DNA of 64,000 nucleotides from assembly GCA_905221605.1 (NCBI GenBank), contig CAJNDS010001868.1, forward strand, positions 402,001 through 466,000. Direction: 5' to 3'. The notes under the pieces are model-generated. The model did no database searches and was not told the DNA's origin. It saw nothing but the letters and a program-made list of their open reading frames with translations. Shown one piece after another: positions 38,248-48,666 of this stretch; position 1 is the first letter of the stretch; each line of letters begins with the position of its first letter. The position numbers were made by a program, and so were the translations under genes. The DNA comes from Symbiodinium natans. Its lineage: Eukaryota > Sar > Dinophyceae > Suessiales > Symbiodiniaceae.

Positions 38248-38740
38248 ATGCCAGCAGAATCCTTCCGAGGAGCTCACCTCGTGCATTGCAAACACGGGAA
38301 GGCGGGGTTTCCAGTGTCCTAGGGAGACCTGAGCCCCTGTGGTGAAATCCTCGTTGAAGCTTCAGGCTTAAAACATGTCAACTTGAGCAGATTTCATGAA
38401 TGCAAAAGAAAACTCCGGAAAAGTTAGCCGGTCCTGGCATCCTTTTCGAGTTCATTTAAAGACGTTTAAGATGTACGCAAAGTCGCGGTTTATCAAGACG
38501 GAGGTAGGTATGTGTCTGACAAGCAACAGGCACTCGTTCCACGATCTTCGCCTGCAGGAAGAGGATGTGCGCGAGCCACTTCGGAGGCTAGGGGCGGTCA
38601 TGTGACGAGATGTGTAACTAAGGTGAAATTTGTGAGCAAAGTCTGTTATGGTGTGTGTTTGAGGCACCGTGCGATGCATTGTGCTTCTGGCACAAGGGAG
38701 CGCGCAGCCGAGCAGCTTTAAAAATAAGAAATTGCGCGCC

Positions 38741-39415
38741 ATGTTCGCCCTCAGCCTCGCTTGGGTAGCCGTGGCTAGCGGCTACAGCACGTCGCCCATC
38801 GTCCTCGATTTTGCGGAAACGCGATATGGCGAGGGTTCGTCACTCTTGATGTGCCTCCACGGCACCCTGCAATGCAGAGCCCTGTGCTGCTCCGTGCCCT
38901 TCGACCGCAATTGGGGTGGGCACAAGTTCTGTGGCCACTTCGGCAGCCATTTCAAGGCCGAGGTCTGGACCAATTGCTGGGGTGAGGGGAATGAGGGCGC
39001 GGGTGGCAACGTGAGAAGCCAATGTTGTGAATGCGTGGCGGACGAGCCTCCCACGATCTTGCCAAAGCCCGTGAGGGCCGAGGGGGCAGAATCATGGCTA
39101 CCGAGCCACAAGGGCCAGGAGGGCTACTTCGAGCTGCCAGCCTCTCACGAGCATTGTGACTCGCGAGACGATGGCAAGTGCTCAGGATTCAACCTCACCT
39201 GCCCCACGGGCTCCCTGTCTGTGCCCTTCAATCAGTGCTTGCAGGGCAGCCTGGGCAGGTGGGAGGATGGCTTTCAGCTCGCTTGTGGTATGGATGGGGC
39301 CGAAGTCTACACTTACGCCTATGAGGGCTGGGGGTGCTCGGGCTCCTTTGGTGGCTATCAACCACCCAGCGCCTTCTGCCGAATCTGTGAGAGCACCGTC
39401 CCTTGGGCCAAGCGT
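38741..39415 (+). CDS. Secreted Cys-rich/PAN-like protein, exon 1
   Basis: I chose the ATG at 38741 because it gives a signal peptide (MFALSLAWVAVASGYS); an earlier in-frame ATG at 38669 would hide it. The mature part has many Cys and Trp/Gly residues (RALCCSVPFDRNWGG, QCCECVADE), and a second, related half with HCDSRDDGKCSGFNLTCP. An extracellular, disulphide-rich protein is likely. The exon best ends at 39415 with a GC donor (GCGTGT), joining in phase 0 to exon 2. Family of this first part unknown. Confidence 0.7.
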
Positions 39416-39491
39416 GCGTGTCGCTTTTTCTTGTCTTTGGTTAGGCTCTGATGGCTTCGCTTTTTTTATACTTTGAAAACTTGCTTGTAAG

Positions 39492-39809
39492 GTGACCTTG
39501 ACGACCACTTGGTGGCCCAAGCCCAGCAAATCTCTGCGTGAGCTCTCCTGGGATGCGAGCTGTGTGCCCACCACCAGCACTCGCACCACGGTGACCACCA
39601 CCACGGATCCCTTTGCAGGTCGTGGTTGGGAGCCGGTGGGTGGTGCCGGTGGTGCCTGTCGTGGTGACACGGCCAACGACAACGCGCCGGAACACTACGA
39701 AGTACACAGCCTGCAGAGCCTGGAGGCCTGTCAAGCGCAGTGCCTGGCCATGTTCCCGCGGTGCAAGGGCGTGGAGTACAGTCAGGGACGTTGCGAAGTC
39801 TGGGTTCGC
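39492..39809 (+). CDS. Secreted PAN-like protein, exon 2
   Basis: In phase with exon 1 across a 76-base GC-AG intron (39416-39491). A Thr-rich linker (TTSTRTTVTTTTDPF) precedes one apple/PAN-like module: GGACRGDTANDNAPEHYEV, then CQAQCLAMFPRCKGVEYS and GRCEVWVR. The Cys pattern C-x3-C...C-x5-EYS-x2-RCE is repeated in exon 3. PAN/apple modules bind carbohydrate or protein outside cells, so adhesion or recognition is plausible. Confidence 0.7.
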
Positions 39810-39884
39810 GCCTGGATGACCATACGTACAGTCTTATGTGAGCACGCGTTATGTACAGGCAAACACCTCCAAGTCTAGAAGTCT

Positions 39885-39962
39885 GTAAGTCCACAAGTCT
39901 ATAAGTCTAGATGTCTAGAAGTCCATAAGTCTCTCAGTCTATAGAATCTATGGGTCTATGGG
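39885..39962 (+). repeat. 9-bp minisatellite (AAGTCTATA)n in an intron
   Basis: About nine imperfect units of AAGTCTAGA/AAGTCCATA, lying wholly inside the intron between exons 2 and 3 of the PAN-like gene. Confidence 0.8.
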
Positions 39963-39977
39963 CAATTTGATTCGTAG

Positions 39978-40325
39978 GCCGCGTGCCAAGGACCAGAAGG
40001 CATCTTTGTGGCAAAGGATCTAAGTGGCTTTACTTGCCTTCGCTTTGGATGGCCCACCAAGTATCTCCAACCGGTTGATGGGGGCGATGGCCGCGCCTGC
40101 CGTGGGGATCGGGTCACCGACAACCTGCCGGAGTATTACACCATCACAAAGACGAGGTTTTTAGAAGATTGTAAGGCCAGATGTGCAGCTGCCCCGGTGT
40201 GCGAGGGTATCGAGTTCAGCCTGGGCCGATGTGAGATCTGGTTGCGCCCAATCCGCGCGACCACCGGCATACCCGGTTTCAGTTGCTTTGGCTACAGCCC
40301 CCCAAGTGGGCTATTGCTCCTTTGA
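39978..40325 (+). CDS. Secreted PAN-like protein, exon 3 and stop
   Basis: After a TAG acceptor at 39975-39977 the frame reads AACQGPEGIFVAKDLSGF, then a second PAN-like module: GRACRGDRVTDNLPEYYTI, CKARCAAAPVCEGIEFS and GRCEIWLRP. It ends at a TGA after a short hydrophobic tail (SGLLLL). The intron 39810-39977 again fits a GC donor. The strong match between the two modules shows internal duplication, and the reading frame is continuous through all three exons. Confidence 0.7.
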   Translation, partial: AACQGPEGIFVAKDLSGFTCLRFGWPTKYLQPVDGGDGRACRGDRVTDNLPEYYTITKTRFLEDCKARCAAAPVCEGIEFSLGRCEIWLRPIRATTGIPGFSCFGYSPPSGLLLL

Positions 40326-40380
40326 ACATCTTTGCGCATGCCGAAGAGGGCATGAACATGTGTAAAATTTTGGTATTAAG

Positions 40381-40489
40381 CCCAGAGACTCCAAAACCCC
40401 TTAATTAAGGAATATACCTTAAATCATACTAGGGTTCCTGTTATAATATAAGGTATATTCCTTAATTAAGGGGTTTTAGAGTCTCTGGG
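40381..40489. mobile_element. MITE-like foldback element, family B
   Basis: 41-base terminal inverted repeats (40381-40421 and 40449-40489) differing at one base, containing CCCCTTAATTAAGGAATA, around a 27-base loop. It lies about 55 bases after the PAN-like gene's stop. No target-site duplication is clear. Confidence 0.85.
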
Positions 40490-40624
40490 AGGGGTGGAGC
40501 ACGGGGCCTTACAGCCGCGCCATGCTCCACCTCGCAAGGGAGCTTTGATGCTCGGCAACTTGCCCGTTCGATGCCACCTGCGCGTCGAACCTGTGAGCAC
40601 TGTGAACGCCTGTCCGAGTGCAAC

Positions 40625-40661
40625 CTAGGGTTTAGGGTTTGAGGTTTAGGGTTTAGGGTTA
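40625..40661 (+). repeat. Interstitial telomeric repeat (TTTAGGG)n
   Basis: Five imperfect units. Confidence 0.85.
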
Positions 40662-41824
40662 CGAGGCCCCTAAGGACATACCCCCCTAGGGCTGTGGGTG
40701 CTTGGCCAGGCCAGAATCTGTGAGGAAACTGTGGCGGAGCAGCTCTCAGAGAGCAGTCGGTGGACCATGAGGCGTGCGCGGGAAGTGTTCAGGGTTTGTT
40801 TGGGACCTCATTTGGACTGTACGTAGAGATACCTGCAGCTTCTAAGTATTGGGGTTTCTTATGCGAGTGAACAATGTAGTTGCTTTTGTGTTTTGTTTTT
40901 CTTTGTGTAGGTTTTCTTGATTTCAAGTCTTTTCCATGTTCTTCGGCTCCGTGTCCTACGATTGTGATCGTCGAAGCATTGCGTTCCAGTGCATGGCTGG
41001 TGACGACATGCTGTAGTAGATGGCGCTAGTCACTCGTCTGAATAGCACTCCCTGTGCCGAGCCAGAATGTACTCTCGCATGCCATAGGCTGTGGAATACT
41101 TCTTATGCTATATTGCAGGGTAGTGATGGTTAGTGCGTTCGTCTACAGGGAAGTATCGTATGCAGATCCAAAGAAGCTGTTCTATTGAGCTGTGTTTTGG
41201 TCTAGATCGCTGTAGTGCAGTGTACTGTAGTGTAGTATCATCCGTATAGTTTTGTGGTGTAGAATGTCTTTTGCAAGTGGACTCGCTGCTGCCAGCTGTG
41301 CATCCCCTACATCCCTTCTTGACATGCCGCAGAGTCGAATGGGCTGGCGCATGTGATTGTAGGAGTGAAAGATAGGATGCTAAGGTATGTATATACTGTA
41401 GTCTCTTTTGGTTCTACCCCACAGAACTTGGGGTTGGATGGTACAGTTGGTGATTCATCGCACACCATAGGTTTCGATTCTGCTTTTGCATGGTGTATTC
41501 TTGTGCTCTCGCCGTGTTTCATGATGCTTGCCCTCAGGCTGCGGAGGCTGATGCCCTACTGAGGACTGCAAGGGCCCCTCACCGCCATTTCGTGTGCGAA
41601 CGGGGGGGGGACATCTCGGGTGAGTCCAAGATTGCGTCGTTTGTTGCAAGGAATGCCTTGTAGGGGAGCTTTGCAACTAGCAGCAGCTTGCACGGTTTAC
41701 GGCGATCCCAAACCCGCTCTGATCACTTGGGCTCTTACACTTGCAGCAGCAGCAAGACAATCTCCTTGTACAGGTGTTCGCAGGGTTCCCACAAAAATCC
41801 TCCTGCCGGTGAGCGTCGAGTGAC
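40662..41824. other. No recognisable gene
   Basis: Positions 41150-41270 contain irregular TGTAGTG/TAGTGTAG motifs. Short frames at 41307-41676 lack domains. TTGCAG and CAGCAG near 41745-41760 could be acceptors for an upstream non-coding exon of the ankyrin gene. Confidence 0.4.
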
Positions 41825-43693
41825 ATGGTGAAGTCGACGCATCTGCCGGAGACTGCATTGGAGCAATATGCCAAGTTACTGAACTCCGACAGCAAGCGAC
41901 GCAGGAGGGAGGTTGAGCCAGGCTTTCCAATGTATACCCTGCCTCTGGAAATATTTCTCCTTATGTCAGACATGGAGCCTCACGAAGAGCTCATGGCGGA
42001 CAACAAGCTCGTGATCTTTCAAAAAGGCATGGGCAAGGCAGCTTTTGTGTCCCACCAGTGGGTGGGCATCGGACACCCCGACCCTGAGTTCAAGCAGATG
42101 CGTGTCCTGCAGGAGTCCTTGCAGAACTTGGTGTCGGGCGACAGCCAGGTCTCCGTGGATTTGATCACGGAGTTTGTGTACTTCCGCTCCGCGGGCATAC
42201 CGACTTCGGTGTGGACATCTCACAAGCTTTTCCTGTGGATTGACTACTTTTCCTGCCCACAGCTTGAACGATTTTCAAACCCCCAGAATCTCCAGAAAGC
42301 CATCGATAGCATCCCCGCGTATGTCTCGAAGTGTGACTTTTTCATGGCGTTGTGCCCTGTGGTTGAGAGCTCCGCGGCTGATGAGACGTTCAGTGAGTAC
42401 ACATGGTCTCAGAGAGGTTGGTGTTGCATGGAGAAGTTGGTCTATGAGCTTACCACGCACGATGGGGCGTGGATCCTGATCAAGAGTCCCATGCACCAGG
42501 AGCTGAAGCTCACGCCTCTCACAAACTCATCGCCTGGCGAGGGCAGTTTCAGCATCCAGTCGGACCGGGCGCGGGTAGGGATGCTGCTCCAGACGTTTCT
42601 GAAGCGGAAGATGCTCTCCTGCTTGGAGAAGATGGATTTGGCAGAGTACCGGCTGGTCCTCAACCGGCAGCCTGCTTTTCTTAGGGGCCTTGGCGTTCCG
42701 CTCGTGGAGGCCATGGCTGGCAGGGAAGGTGACGGTGTGCTTGCAAGCTTTCTTCGCCAAAACGGGTTCAGAAACGTAACTGACTACGACAGTGCCGGCT
42801 GGTCGCCGTTGTGCTACGCCTGCCTAGGTGGTCGGGCAGATGTGGTTCAGGCGTTGCTAGGAGCGAGCGCCAGTCCCAACGACAGGACCCGCAAGCCATT
42901 GCGGGCAATCAACTTGGACAAGAACAGCCCCGTTCTGTCCATCGGTGCCAGATTTAAAAACTATGAGGTCATGGAGCTGCTCATCGCAGCCAGGGCGGAA
43001 GTGAATTCCAAGGCAGTGCACGCACCTCTTGGTGTCGCATGCTTGGGCGACGATGCGCGTGGCGTGACCTTGCTCTGCTCTGCAAGGGCTGACCCGCACG
43101 CGAGGAACCCCTACGGGGACCACGCGCTGCGCATGGCCGCTGCAGCCGGTGCGTCTCATGCCATTGATGCGTTGTTGAGTCTCCCAAGTCTTTCGGCGCC
43201 CTTCGATTTCTCCATGGTCCTGCATAACGCGGTGATGCTCCAAGGAGGCTCGGTGGAGGTTGTCAGATGCTTGATTGATGCCCAGGCAGACATCAACGAG
43301 CAATACCAGAGCAAGATGGACCTGCTGGGGGTTGTCATCGGGGTGAAGGCCTTGCAGTACAGGCTGTCGAAGCCGACAATGACGCGCAGAGTGTCATATC
43401 ACATCCACAAGGCCACACCGTTAATGCTGGCGCTCCTCTGCGGAAACTTTCAGGCTGCATCGACGATGGTTTTGCAGGGTGCTCTGCTCGATGTGCGGAA
43501 CTGCCGCGGCAAGACTGCCATGGACTTCGCTCGGGAAGTGTTCGCACCACGGTACCTGATGGAACGGATGGAGGGGGAGGCGGGCCGAGCGTTCTCCATC
43601 ATCTCTTGCAGTAGCCTGAAAGCTTCGCCGGCGGCAGTTTCACCAGAGGAGGAAGAGTCAGGTGCTTCTTCGTCTTCATTTTTCGAGATTTGA
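41825..43693 (+). CDS. Ankyrin-repeat protein with conserved N-terminal domain
   Basis: A 622-residue single-exon frame, ATG at 41825. The N-terminal ~300 residues hold AFVSHQWVGIGHPDP (from 73), LWIDYFSCPQ (137-146), a CDFFMALCPVV strand and RGWCCMEK (198-204). Such a VSHQW/WID/RGWC pattern recalls TIR- or HET-like signalling folds and is common in dinoflagellate ankyrin proteins. From about 320, ankyrin repeats follow (GWSPLCYACLGGRADVVQALL, LHNAVMLQGGSVEVVRCLI, TPLMLALLCGNFQAA). The tail is acidic/Ser-rich. Probably cytoplasmic; the partner is unknown. Frame uninterrupted, so likely functional. Confidence 0.85.
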   Translation: MVKSTHLPETALEQYAKLLNSDSKRRRREVEPGFPMYTLPLEIFLLMSDMEPHEELMADNKLVIFQKGMGKAAFVSHQWVGIGHPDPEFKQMRVLQESLQNLVSGDSQVSVDLITEFVYFRSAGIPTSVWTSHKLFLWIDYFSCPQLERFSNPQNLQKAIDSIPAYVSKCDFFMALCPVVESSAADETFSEYTWSQRGWCCMEKLVYELTTHDGAWILIKSPMHQELKLTPLTNSSPGEGSFSIQSDRARVGMLLQTFLKRKMLSCLEKMDLAEYRLVLNRQPAFLRGLGVPLVEAMAGREGDGVLASFLRQNGFRNVTDYDSAGWSPLCYACLGGRADVVQALLGASASPNDRTRKPLRAINLDKNSPVLSIGARFKNYEVMELLIAARAEVNSKAVHAPLGVACLGDDARGVTLLCSARADPHARNPYGDHALRMAAAAGASHAIDALLSLPSLSAPFDFSMVLHNAVMLQGGSVEVVRCLIDAQADINEQYQSKMDLLGVVIGVKALQYRLSKPTMTRRVSYHIHKATPLMLALLCGNFQAASTMVLQGALLDVRNCRGKTAMDFAREVFAPRYLMERMEGEAGRAFSIISCSSLKASPAAVSPEEEESGASSSSFFEI

Positions 43694-44064
43694 CGTCTCA
43701 AAATGGACACCAGCATATAGCCCAAATTTGCGGTAGCAACCTCCAAAAGGGGAGGCACTGGTTTCCGCAAGGCCAACTTCTGTCCTTGTTGCAGCGGGAA
43801 ACTGCTCGCGCGTTGCATTTCCGGTTGGTCGTTGCTCAAGTCTTTTGTGCCGAAACTTTTGCCCCTTGAACTTTTCAACTTTCAGAAGCCTCCCCTACAG
43901 GACAGCGCGCCTGGTGAACGACTCCAAGCATGTGGTCAAGATTCTGCGGGGACCTCAGCATGAGGATGAGCAGCTTTTCGGCTTAGGCTCCTTGGGATCT
44001 TCAGGTGCATGATGGTTTCGAGAGCGTTGTGTTATTTGAAGAGCTGGTTTTGCTTATGTTCATG

Positions 44065-44235
44065 AAACCCTAAACCCTAAACCCTAAACCCTAAACCCTA
44101 AACCCTAAACCCTAAACCCTAAACCCTAAACCCTAAACCCTAAACCGTAAACCCTAAACCCTAAACCCTAAACCCTAAACCCTAAACCCTAAACCCTAAA
44201 CCCTAAACCCTAAGCCCTAAACCCTAAACCCTGAA
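44065..44235 (-). repeat. Interstitial telomeric repeat (CCCTAAA)n, longest here
   Basis: About 24 units with very few variants (CCGTAAA, CCCTAAG). Confidence 0.95.
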
Positions 44236-44358
44236 CCCCTGAGCCGAAACCCTAAGCTCCAAACCCTTCAACTTTGAACCCTGGAGTACTGAAGAAGCTC
44301 AAACGCCCGGGATCTCCGTCAGACACAGGACCATCGGCTATAATCTGCACAAGGCTTG

Positions 44359-44409
44359 TAGGGTTTAGGGTTTAGGGTTTAGGGATTAGGGTTTAGGGTT
44401 TAGGGTTTA
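44359..44409 (+). repeat. Interstitial telomeric repeat (TTTAGGG)n
   Basis: Seven units. Points toward the CCCTAAA array at 44457, 47 bases away (head-to-head). Confidence 0.9.
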
Positions 44410-44456
44410 TACCACAGTCTACTCCCGTATTTCGTAGACTATTGCATAGAAGCATT

Positions 44457-44503
44457 CCCTAAACCCTAAACCCTAAACCCTAAAACCCTAAACCCTAAAC
44501 CCT
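44457..44503 (-). repeat. Interstitial telomeric repeat (CCCTAAA)n
   Basis: Six to seven units, one expanded to CCCTAAAA. Confidence 0.9.
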
Positions 44504-44544
44504 CAGTGTGCAGAGCAGTATGTGCCATGCGGGGAAGGTTCGCC

Positions 44545-44692
44545 TACTTGGAGGTTCATGGCACTTGGTAACCAATTATCACTGTACTTCTAGCCCACTC
44601 ATAAGCCCCTTAAGTGCCCCAAGATGGTTAGAAGTACAGTTCTAACTAAGCACAGTTAGAATTGGTTATTAAGTACCATGAACCTCCAAGTA
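44545..44692. mobile_element. MITE-like foldback element, family C, copy 1
   Basis: Terminal inverted repeats of about 33 bases with few mismatches (TACTTGGAGGTTCATGG at the left, CCATGAACCTCCAAGTA at the right). Inner arms ACTGTACTTCTA/TAGAAGTACAGT make a nearly complete palindrome. A shorter relative lies at 49553-49652. Confidence 0.8.
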
Positions 44693-45161
44693 CTAAACGC
44701 CGGAACACTCAACCGGGAGGGTCTTGGGGATGTGCATTTGACGGGTGCCGCAGCTTTCGAGCTTGCCAAAGCTCTAGGTTTGGGGGTTCAGGGAAACCCT
44801 GAATGCCCAACCTTCAGGGTTTAGGGGTTTGCGGTTGAGTTGGGGAGCAGAGGGAAGGAAGCTTTAAGTGAACTTACTGTCTCCTGCGCCCCCAAACTAC
44901 GAGTTCAAGCTCTTTGGCAATGGGCTTGGGGTGTATCGTGTGATAGTTGATGTTGCTGTTAGGAGTTTAGGGTCTTTAGGTTGAGGGTTTTTCTCACCCG
45001 CTGCTTGCTTGCCTACGGCATGTTCCATCGGGAGCACGTTCTCTTTGACAGGTGTTCACGGCAGTGGCACTGCAATGCTGCAAGATAGACCTATTTCGTC
45101 CCTTCTGTGCAGGGCCCTGAATCCATCTGTACCTCGACACCCTAAACCTTGCACCATGCGA

Positions 45162-45272
45162 GGGCTGACGATATTAGTGGTACCTTTTTGGGGTCATTGG
45201 GGTCCTTACTATAAGGGGATCCTACTATTTAAGGGTTTTACTAAAAGTCCCTTATTCTCGTAAACCCCCATG
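45162..45272. mobile_element. MITE-like element, family D, copy 1
   Basis: Left end degraded (ATATTAGTGGTACC), interior GGGGTCCTTACTATAAGGG, right end TTATTCTCGTAAACCCCCA. Matches the other family-D copies along its length. Confidence 0.65.
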
Positions 45273-45383
45273 TAGCCTTAGGTTGCGACTTGTTGAGGCT
45301 GCAGGAAGGCAAGACACAACCTTGCAAGATCCATACAGATCCATACAGGGGCCCACAACCAACCAAGCTTCTGCAGCACCATT

Positions 45384-45515
45384 GAAGGGTTTCCGATATT
45401 AGGGGGTACCTTATGGGCCTTATGGGGGCTCCTTATTGCAAAGGGAATCCTACTATTTGGGGGTGTATAACCCTAAACCCTAAACCCTGAACCCTTTTTT
45501 CGTAAACCCCCCATT
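45384..45515. mobile_element. MITE-like element, family D, copy 2, with telomeric insert
   Basis: Left end GGGTTTCCGATATTAGGGGG, interior GCTCCTTATTGCAAAGGG, right end TTTCGTAAACCCCCCA. The right part is interrupted by CCCTAAA units at 45470-45494 that the other copies lack. Confidence 0.65.
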
Positions 45516-46127
45516 TGAGGCCGACCTCCCTTCGAGCTGCGACTCTTCGGAAGCTCGGTGGCTTGAGGTCTCACTTCGGTTGCTTCAGCGAAATATATGT
45601 GTCGGGAATAATTGAAAATATACTACCCTATTCTGATCACAAGGAGGAATGGTCTGATTGTTCACAAATGACCTTGGCATCCTGCCGTGAGCGGGGTGTA
45701 ATTGTGTGTCTAAAGTCCGAAGCACTGTTCTACCAAACGTCGTAGCGAAGAGGGTGGATTCTAGCAGCAGCGTTCCCGCACCGAATTCCGCTGCAGAGCG
45801 CGTTCCACCGATTCTAGCCATGGAGTGTTGGGGAAGCTGAGGAACATCGAGACTTGGGTGGCAGCGTGGTGGTGGATGCAGCTGACCTTGAAGGCGCTGG
45901 GAGCTCTCGGCGTGCCTTGTAGGTGCTAGGCATGTTTTATGTATTTCGGCCGTGCCTAGGAAAGCATTCGTATGGAGCCGTGGGAGAACATGTTTGCACC
46001 TACTTGTGGGGTTTGCATGTTAATTATATCTTCAGGCGTGACTCTCAAGCAGGATGCGCTAAACAGGCTGCACTAGGTTTCAGTTCAGAGTCCGCTCTGG
46101 GAAGCCGGTCGCAAAACAGGGCCACCC

Positions 46128-47741
46128 ATGCGAACCCTTCTGCGCTCCCATAGGTCCCTGCTATGGCAGGCGAGCTCTGCAGACAGAGAGTCTCTGTGCA
46201 GGGCTCGGGCAAAGCGTAGAACCACAGCCGTTCCGCAGTTGCGGTCCAACGTGACAAGCAGCAGCTGCGCCCTTGAGCGAAGAGCGGCTGCAGAGCGAAG
46301 GGTCGCGCAGGCGATGACAGCAAACTTCGCTGCCATGCAGCAGCCAGAGCCAGATGTCATGCCAACCTTTGATCCGCTCACAAGCAACAATGCCGTCACG
46401 GGGAACGCCATGCCTGCCTCTCTGAAGTTTGAACTCAAGATGACCGAAATGCCTGAACTAGCTTTCACGGCAGACTCGAATGGCAACCTTGATTTAAACG
46501 CAACCTCGGAGAGTTTGGAGATTGGTAACAGCTTGGTGTCTGGCACCGCCAAAGTCTACACAGATGGCAGTGTCAGTGGACAGTTGGACTTCGATTTGCT
46601 CGAAACGTGCAAAGCTGCTGCCGAAACCATGGATTCCATGCAGCTCGAGCAGTTGGCTGCTGTTTTGGAGAGCTGCAGCATCGAAGGACTCCAGGTTTTT
46701 TGGAGTGAGAATGTCTTCCGTGGCACAATTACAGTCAATGGCGTTGATGTGTCACTCGAACGTGCAACCGTGGATGTCAGCGGTAGTTCGGAGTCGTCGA
46801 ATTTCGTCCACGATGATTCGGGCAACCTGGTGCATTATCACGGCGAAACGTTGGTGACTTCGGGCACTGTTGATGCTCTCTACGCTGGGTTGGGTGGGCA
46901 CGTGCCTGGCATTACGGAGTTGGGTGCCAGTGTAGATTTCAAGGTGGCCGCGCAAAACAATTTCACCAGCGATCAAAAAACACATGACGTGTACCGGAGT
47001 GAAGGGAAAGTCGTTGACTCCACAACCGAGGTGCACACCATTGACCATTCCACCGAAGTGTTGGGTGCAAAGGTTGGAGGAACTACGGAGTCTGCTTTCA
47101 CTTCAAAGACAGTAGAAACAGAACAAAGTGAAAGTTGGTTCCTTGCCCGCACAGACAGGAAAACTACGGAGGAGCACGTGCACACCAAGTCAGAGCATGG
47201 TATTATCTCGGACGAGGTCACCATCTTGAAGGAGGAGGTCATTGTCTCAGAAGAGCTGCTTGAGGCTCATCTGACGGCAGCTGGATATGGCTGCCTTGTC
47301 ATCGTTGTGAAGCCAGTGATGACTGTCTTGAAAACGGTCCAGGCCAAAGGCAGCATAACTCCCGAAGAGGTCCTGAAAAGCATTGTACAAACGGCAGCAG
47401 GCGTGGGTACTCTTGCGCATCTGACTCGGTGCTTCAGCACGCCCTCTATCGGAATGGCGGTCATGGTGGTGGCTCAAAATGCCGTCCCTCTTGTGCAAGG
47501 TGAGTATGACTTGGTCCAGAAGAATATGGGTGTGATGTTGAAGAGCATCTTAGTGGTGCAAGGCACAAGCTGGACCACAAGAGCTTTGTTGATGACCACG
47601 CCAATGGCTCCCTGGTCCTCCATTGTCAGTGCTGGTGCAGGAGTGGCTGCTGGCAGCATGGTTGCTGACATTGATTTCTCGAAGTTGCACGCCGCATTCT
47701 TGAGAGAGTGGTCGCGCCATCGCATTAAACTTCTCGAATGA
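46128..47741 (+). CDS. Unknown 537-residue protein, possibly organelle-targeted
   Basis: A single-exon frame with ATG at 46128. The first ~62 residues are Arg/Ser/Ala-rich with few acids (MRTLLRSHRSLLWQASS), like a mitochondrial transit peptide; a second Met follows at 63. The middle (100-300) is rich in alternating Thr/Ser/Val (beta-like), including TAKVYTDGSVSGQLDFDLLE. Residues 340-400 are charged and repetitive (KTTEEHVHTKSE, TILKEEVIVSEELLE). Hydrophobic stretches at about 405-430 and 495-525 (IVSAGAGVAAGSMVADI) may be membrane segments. No family recognised. Confidence 0.65.
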   Translation: MRTLLRSHRSLLWQASSADRESLCRARAKRRTTAVPQLRSNVTSSSCALERRAAAERRVAQAMTANFAAMQQPEPDVMPTFDPLTSNNAVTGNAMPASLKFELKMTEMPELAFTADSNGNLDLNATSESLEIGNSLVSGTAKVYTDGSVSGQLDFDLLETCKAAAETMDSMQLEQLAAVLESCSIEGLQVFWSENVFRGTITVNGVDVSLERATVDVSGSSESSNFVHDDSGNLVHYHGETLVTSGTVDALYAGLGGHVPGITELGASVDFKVAAQNNFTSDQKTHDVYRSEGKVVDSTTEVHTIDHSTEVLGAKVGGTTESAFTSKTVETEQSESWFLARTDRKTTEEHVHTKSEHGIISDEVTILKEEVIVSEELLEAHLTAAGYGCLVIVVKPVMTVLKTVQAKGSITPEEVLKSIVQTAAGVGTLAHLTRCFSTPSIGMAVMVVAQNAVPLVQGEYDLVQKNMGVMLKSILVVQGTSWTTRALLMTTPMAPWSSIVSAGAGVAAGSMVADIDFSKLHAAFLREWSRHRIKLLE

Positions 47742-48540
47742 GCGAGAGGGTCACGGAGCAGTCTGGCATCTTCCGAACGAACACGGCCTCAGGACAAAAC
47801 ACCGAAGTTGCGTGCATAGTGTTCTCTCACCACGTGAGCTTAATACAGCTGCAGACGCTTGCATGATACCTTCTTTGCAGACCAAATACAAGTGAGAAGT
47901 CGTACGACAAAACCTTCAGAGTCTTGTGACAAGGCGCCGCAGAAGGGCGCTCACTGCAGAGGCGCACTCTGTGGTCTGTGGTTTTAAGCAATTGAGGCCG
48001 GCCACCTACCGAATGATTTTTTTTTTAAGTTTTGAAGCGGTATTCAAGACAGGGCTTTGCATGGTTGAGGCACGTCACGAGAGAATGTAATGTGGTAGGG
48101 TCACTGCATTGCGCAGGAAGCTTGGGTTTTGAGGCTCTCTGGCATCCACCGTTCCGAGCGGGAAAGTTATCTTGGTTCCAATATTTCAGATATATGATAT
48201 ATGTGTCACTATATGACTCATGACGATTCAAAAAGAAGAAGTTGTCGTTAGAGGGAGGGTGCATACTTCTGAGAGTTCTGGGTCCGTTTATCCTAATTAT
48301 TACTCGCAGATTGATACTAGTGTCGCTCTTATCGACAGTCCTAAGACACGTTTCTTAGGACAGGCCTGTCTGGCAGCACCAACCCGAAAACATGCCCTTC
48401 ACGATCTAAAGTTCCCGATATACATGACAGAGGACGCAACAAGAGACGCCGAGATGTCTTGCCTTTCAAGTGTGTGGTGTGCGCTATGCAGCATCTGCGT
48501 GCTGTTGGTTGTTATTTTAGGTGAAACTGGGTACTCCTCT
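47742..48540. other. No recognisable gene
   Basis: Short frames on both strands only. 48220-48540 is open on the plus strand but without recognisable domains. Confidence 0.45.
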
Positions 48541-48581
48541 GGTGATTGGCACAAGCCGTGCAAGCCTGCGGTGCGCCCGTC

Positions 48582-48641
48582 ATGGCAGCTGATGCGGCCA
48601 CCCGGCGCTCCGCGCAGATTGCTCAGGAACTGCAGGACTGG
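48582..48641 (+). CDS. BTB-TLDc gene copy 1, coiled-coil exon A
   Basis: Reads MAADAATRRSAQIAQELQD from an ATG at 48582. It corresponds to 54622-54681 in copy 2 with a few substitutions. The coding-like part is followed immediately by TTTAGGG repeats, so the exon must end near 48640. It is proposed as a first exon because it holds an ATG and a helical repeat in phase with the later coiled-coil exons; splicing is inferred. Confidence 0.45.
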
Positions 48642-48666
48642 GGGTTTAGGGTTTAGGGTTTGGGGG
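48642..48666 (+). repeat. Short telomere-like tract in intron
   Basis: Three TTTAGGG units directly after exon A of copy 1; copy 2 lacks them. Confidence 0.7.

Larger units (their letters stand above)
44700..46127. other. No intact gene; repeats and a stray exon-like copy
   Basis: Positions 45040-45090 (CTCTTTGACAGGTGTTCACG) resemble 54311-54345 upstream of the second BTB-TLDc gene. Two family-D elements follow. A plus-strand frame at 45515-45745 has no domain and is probably chance. Confidence 0.45.
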
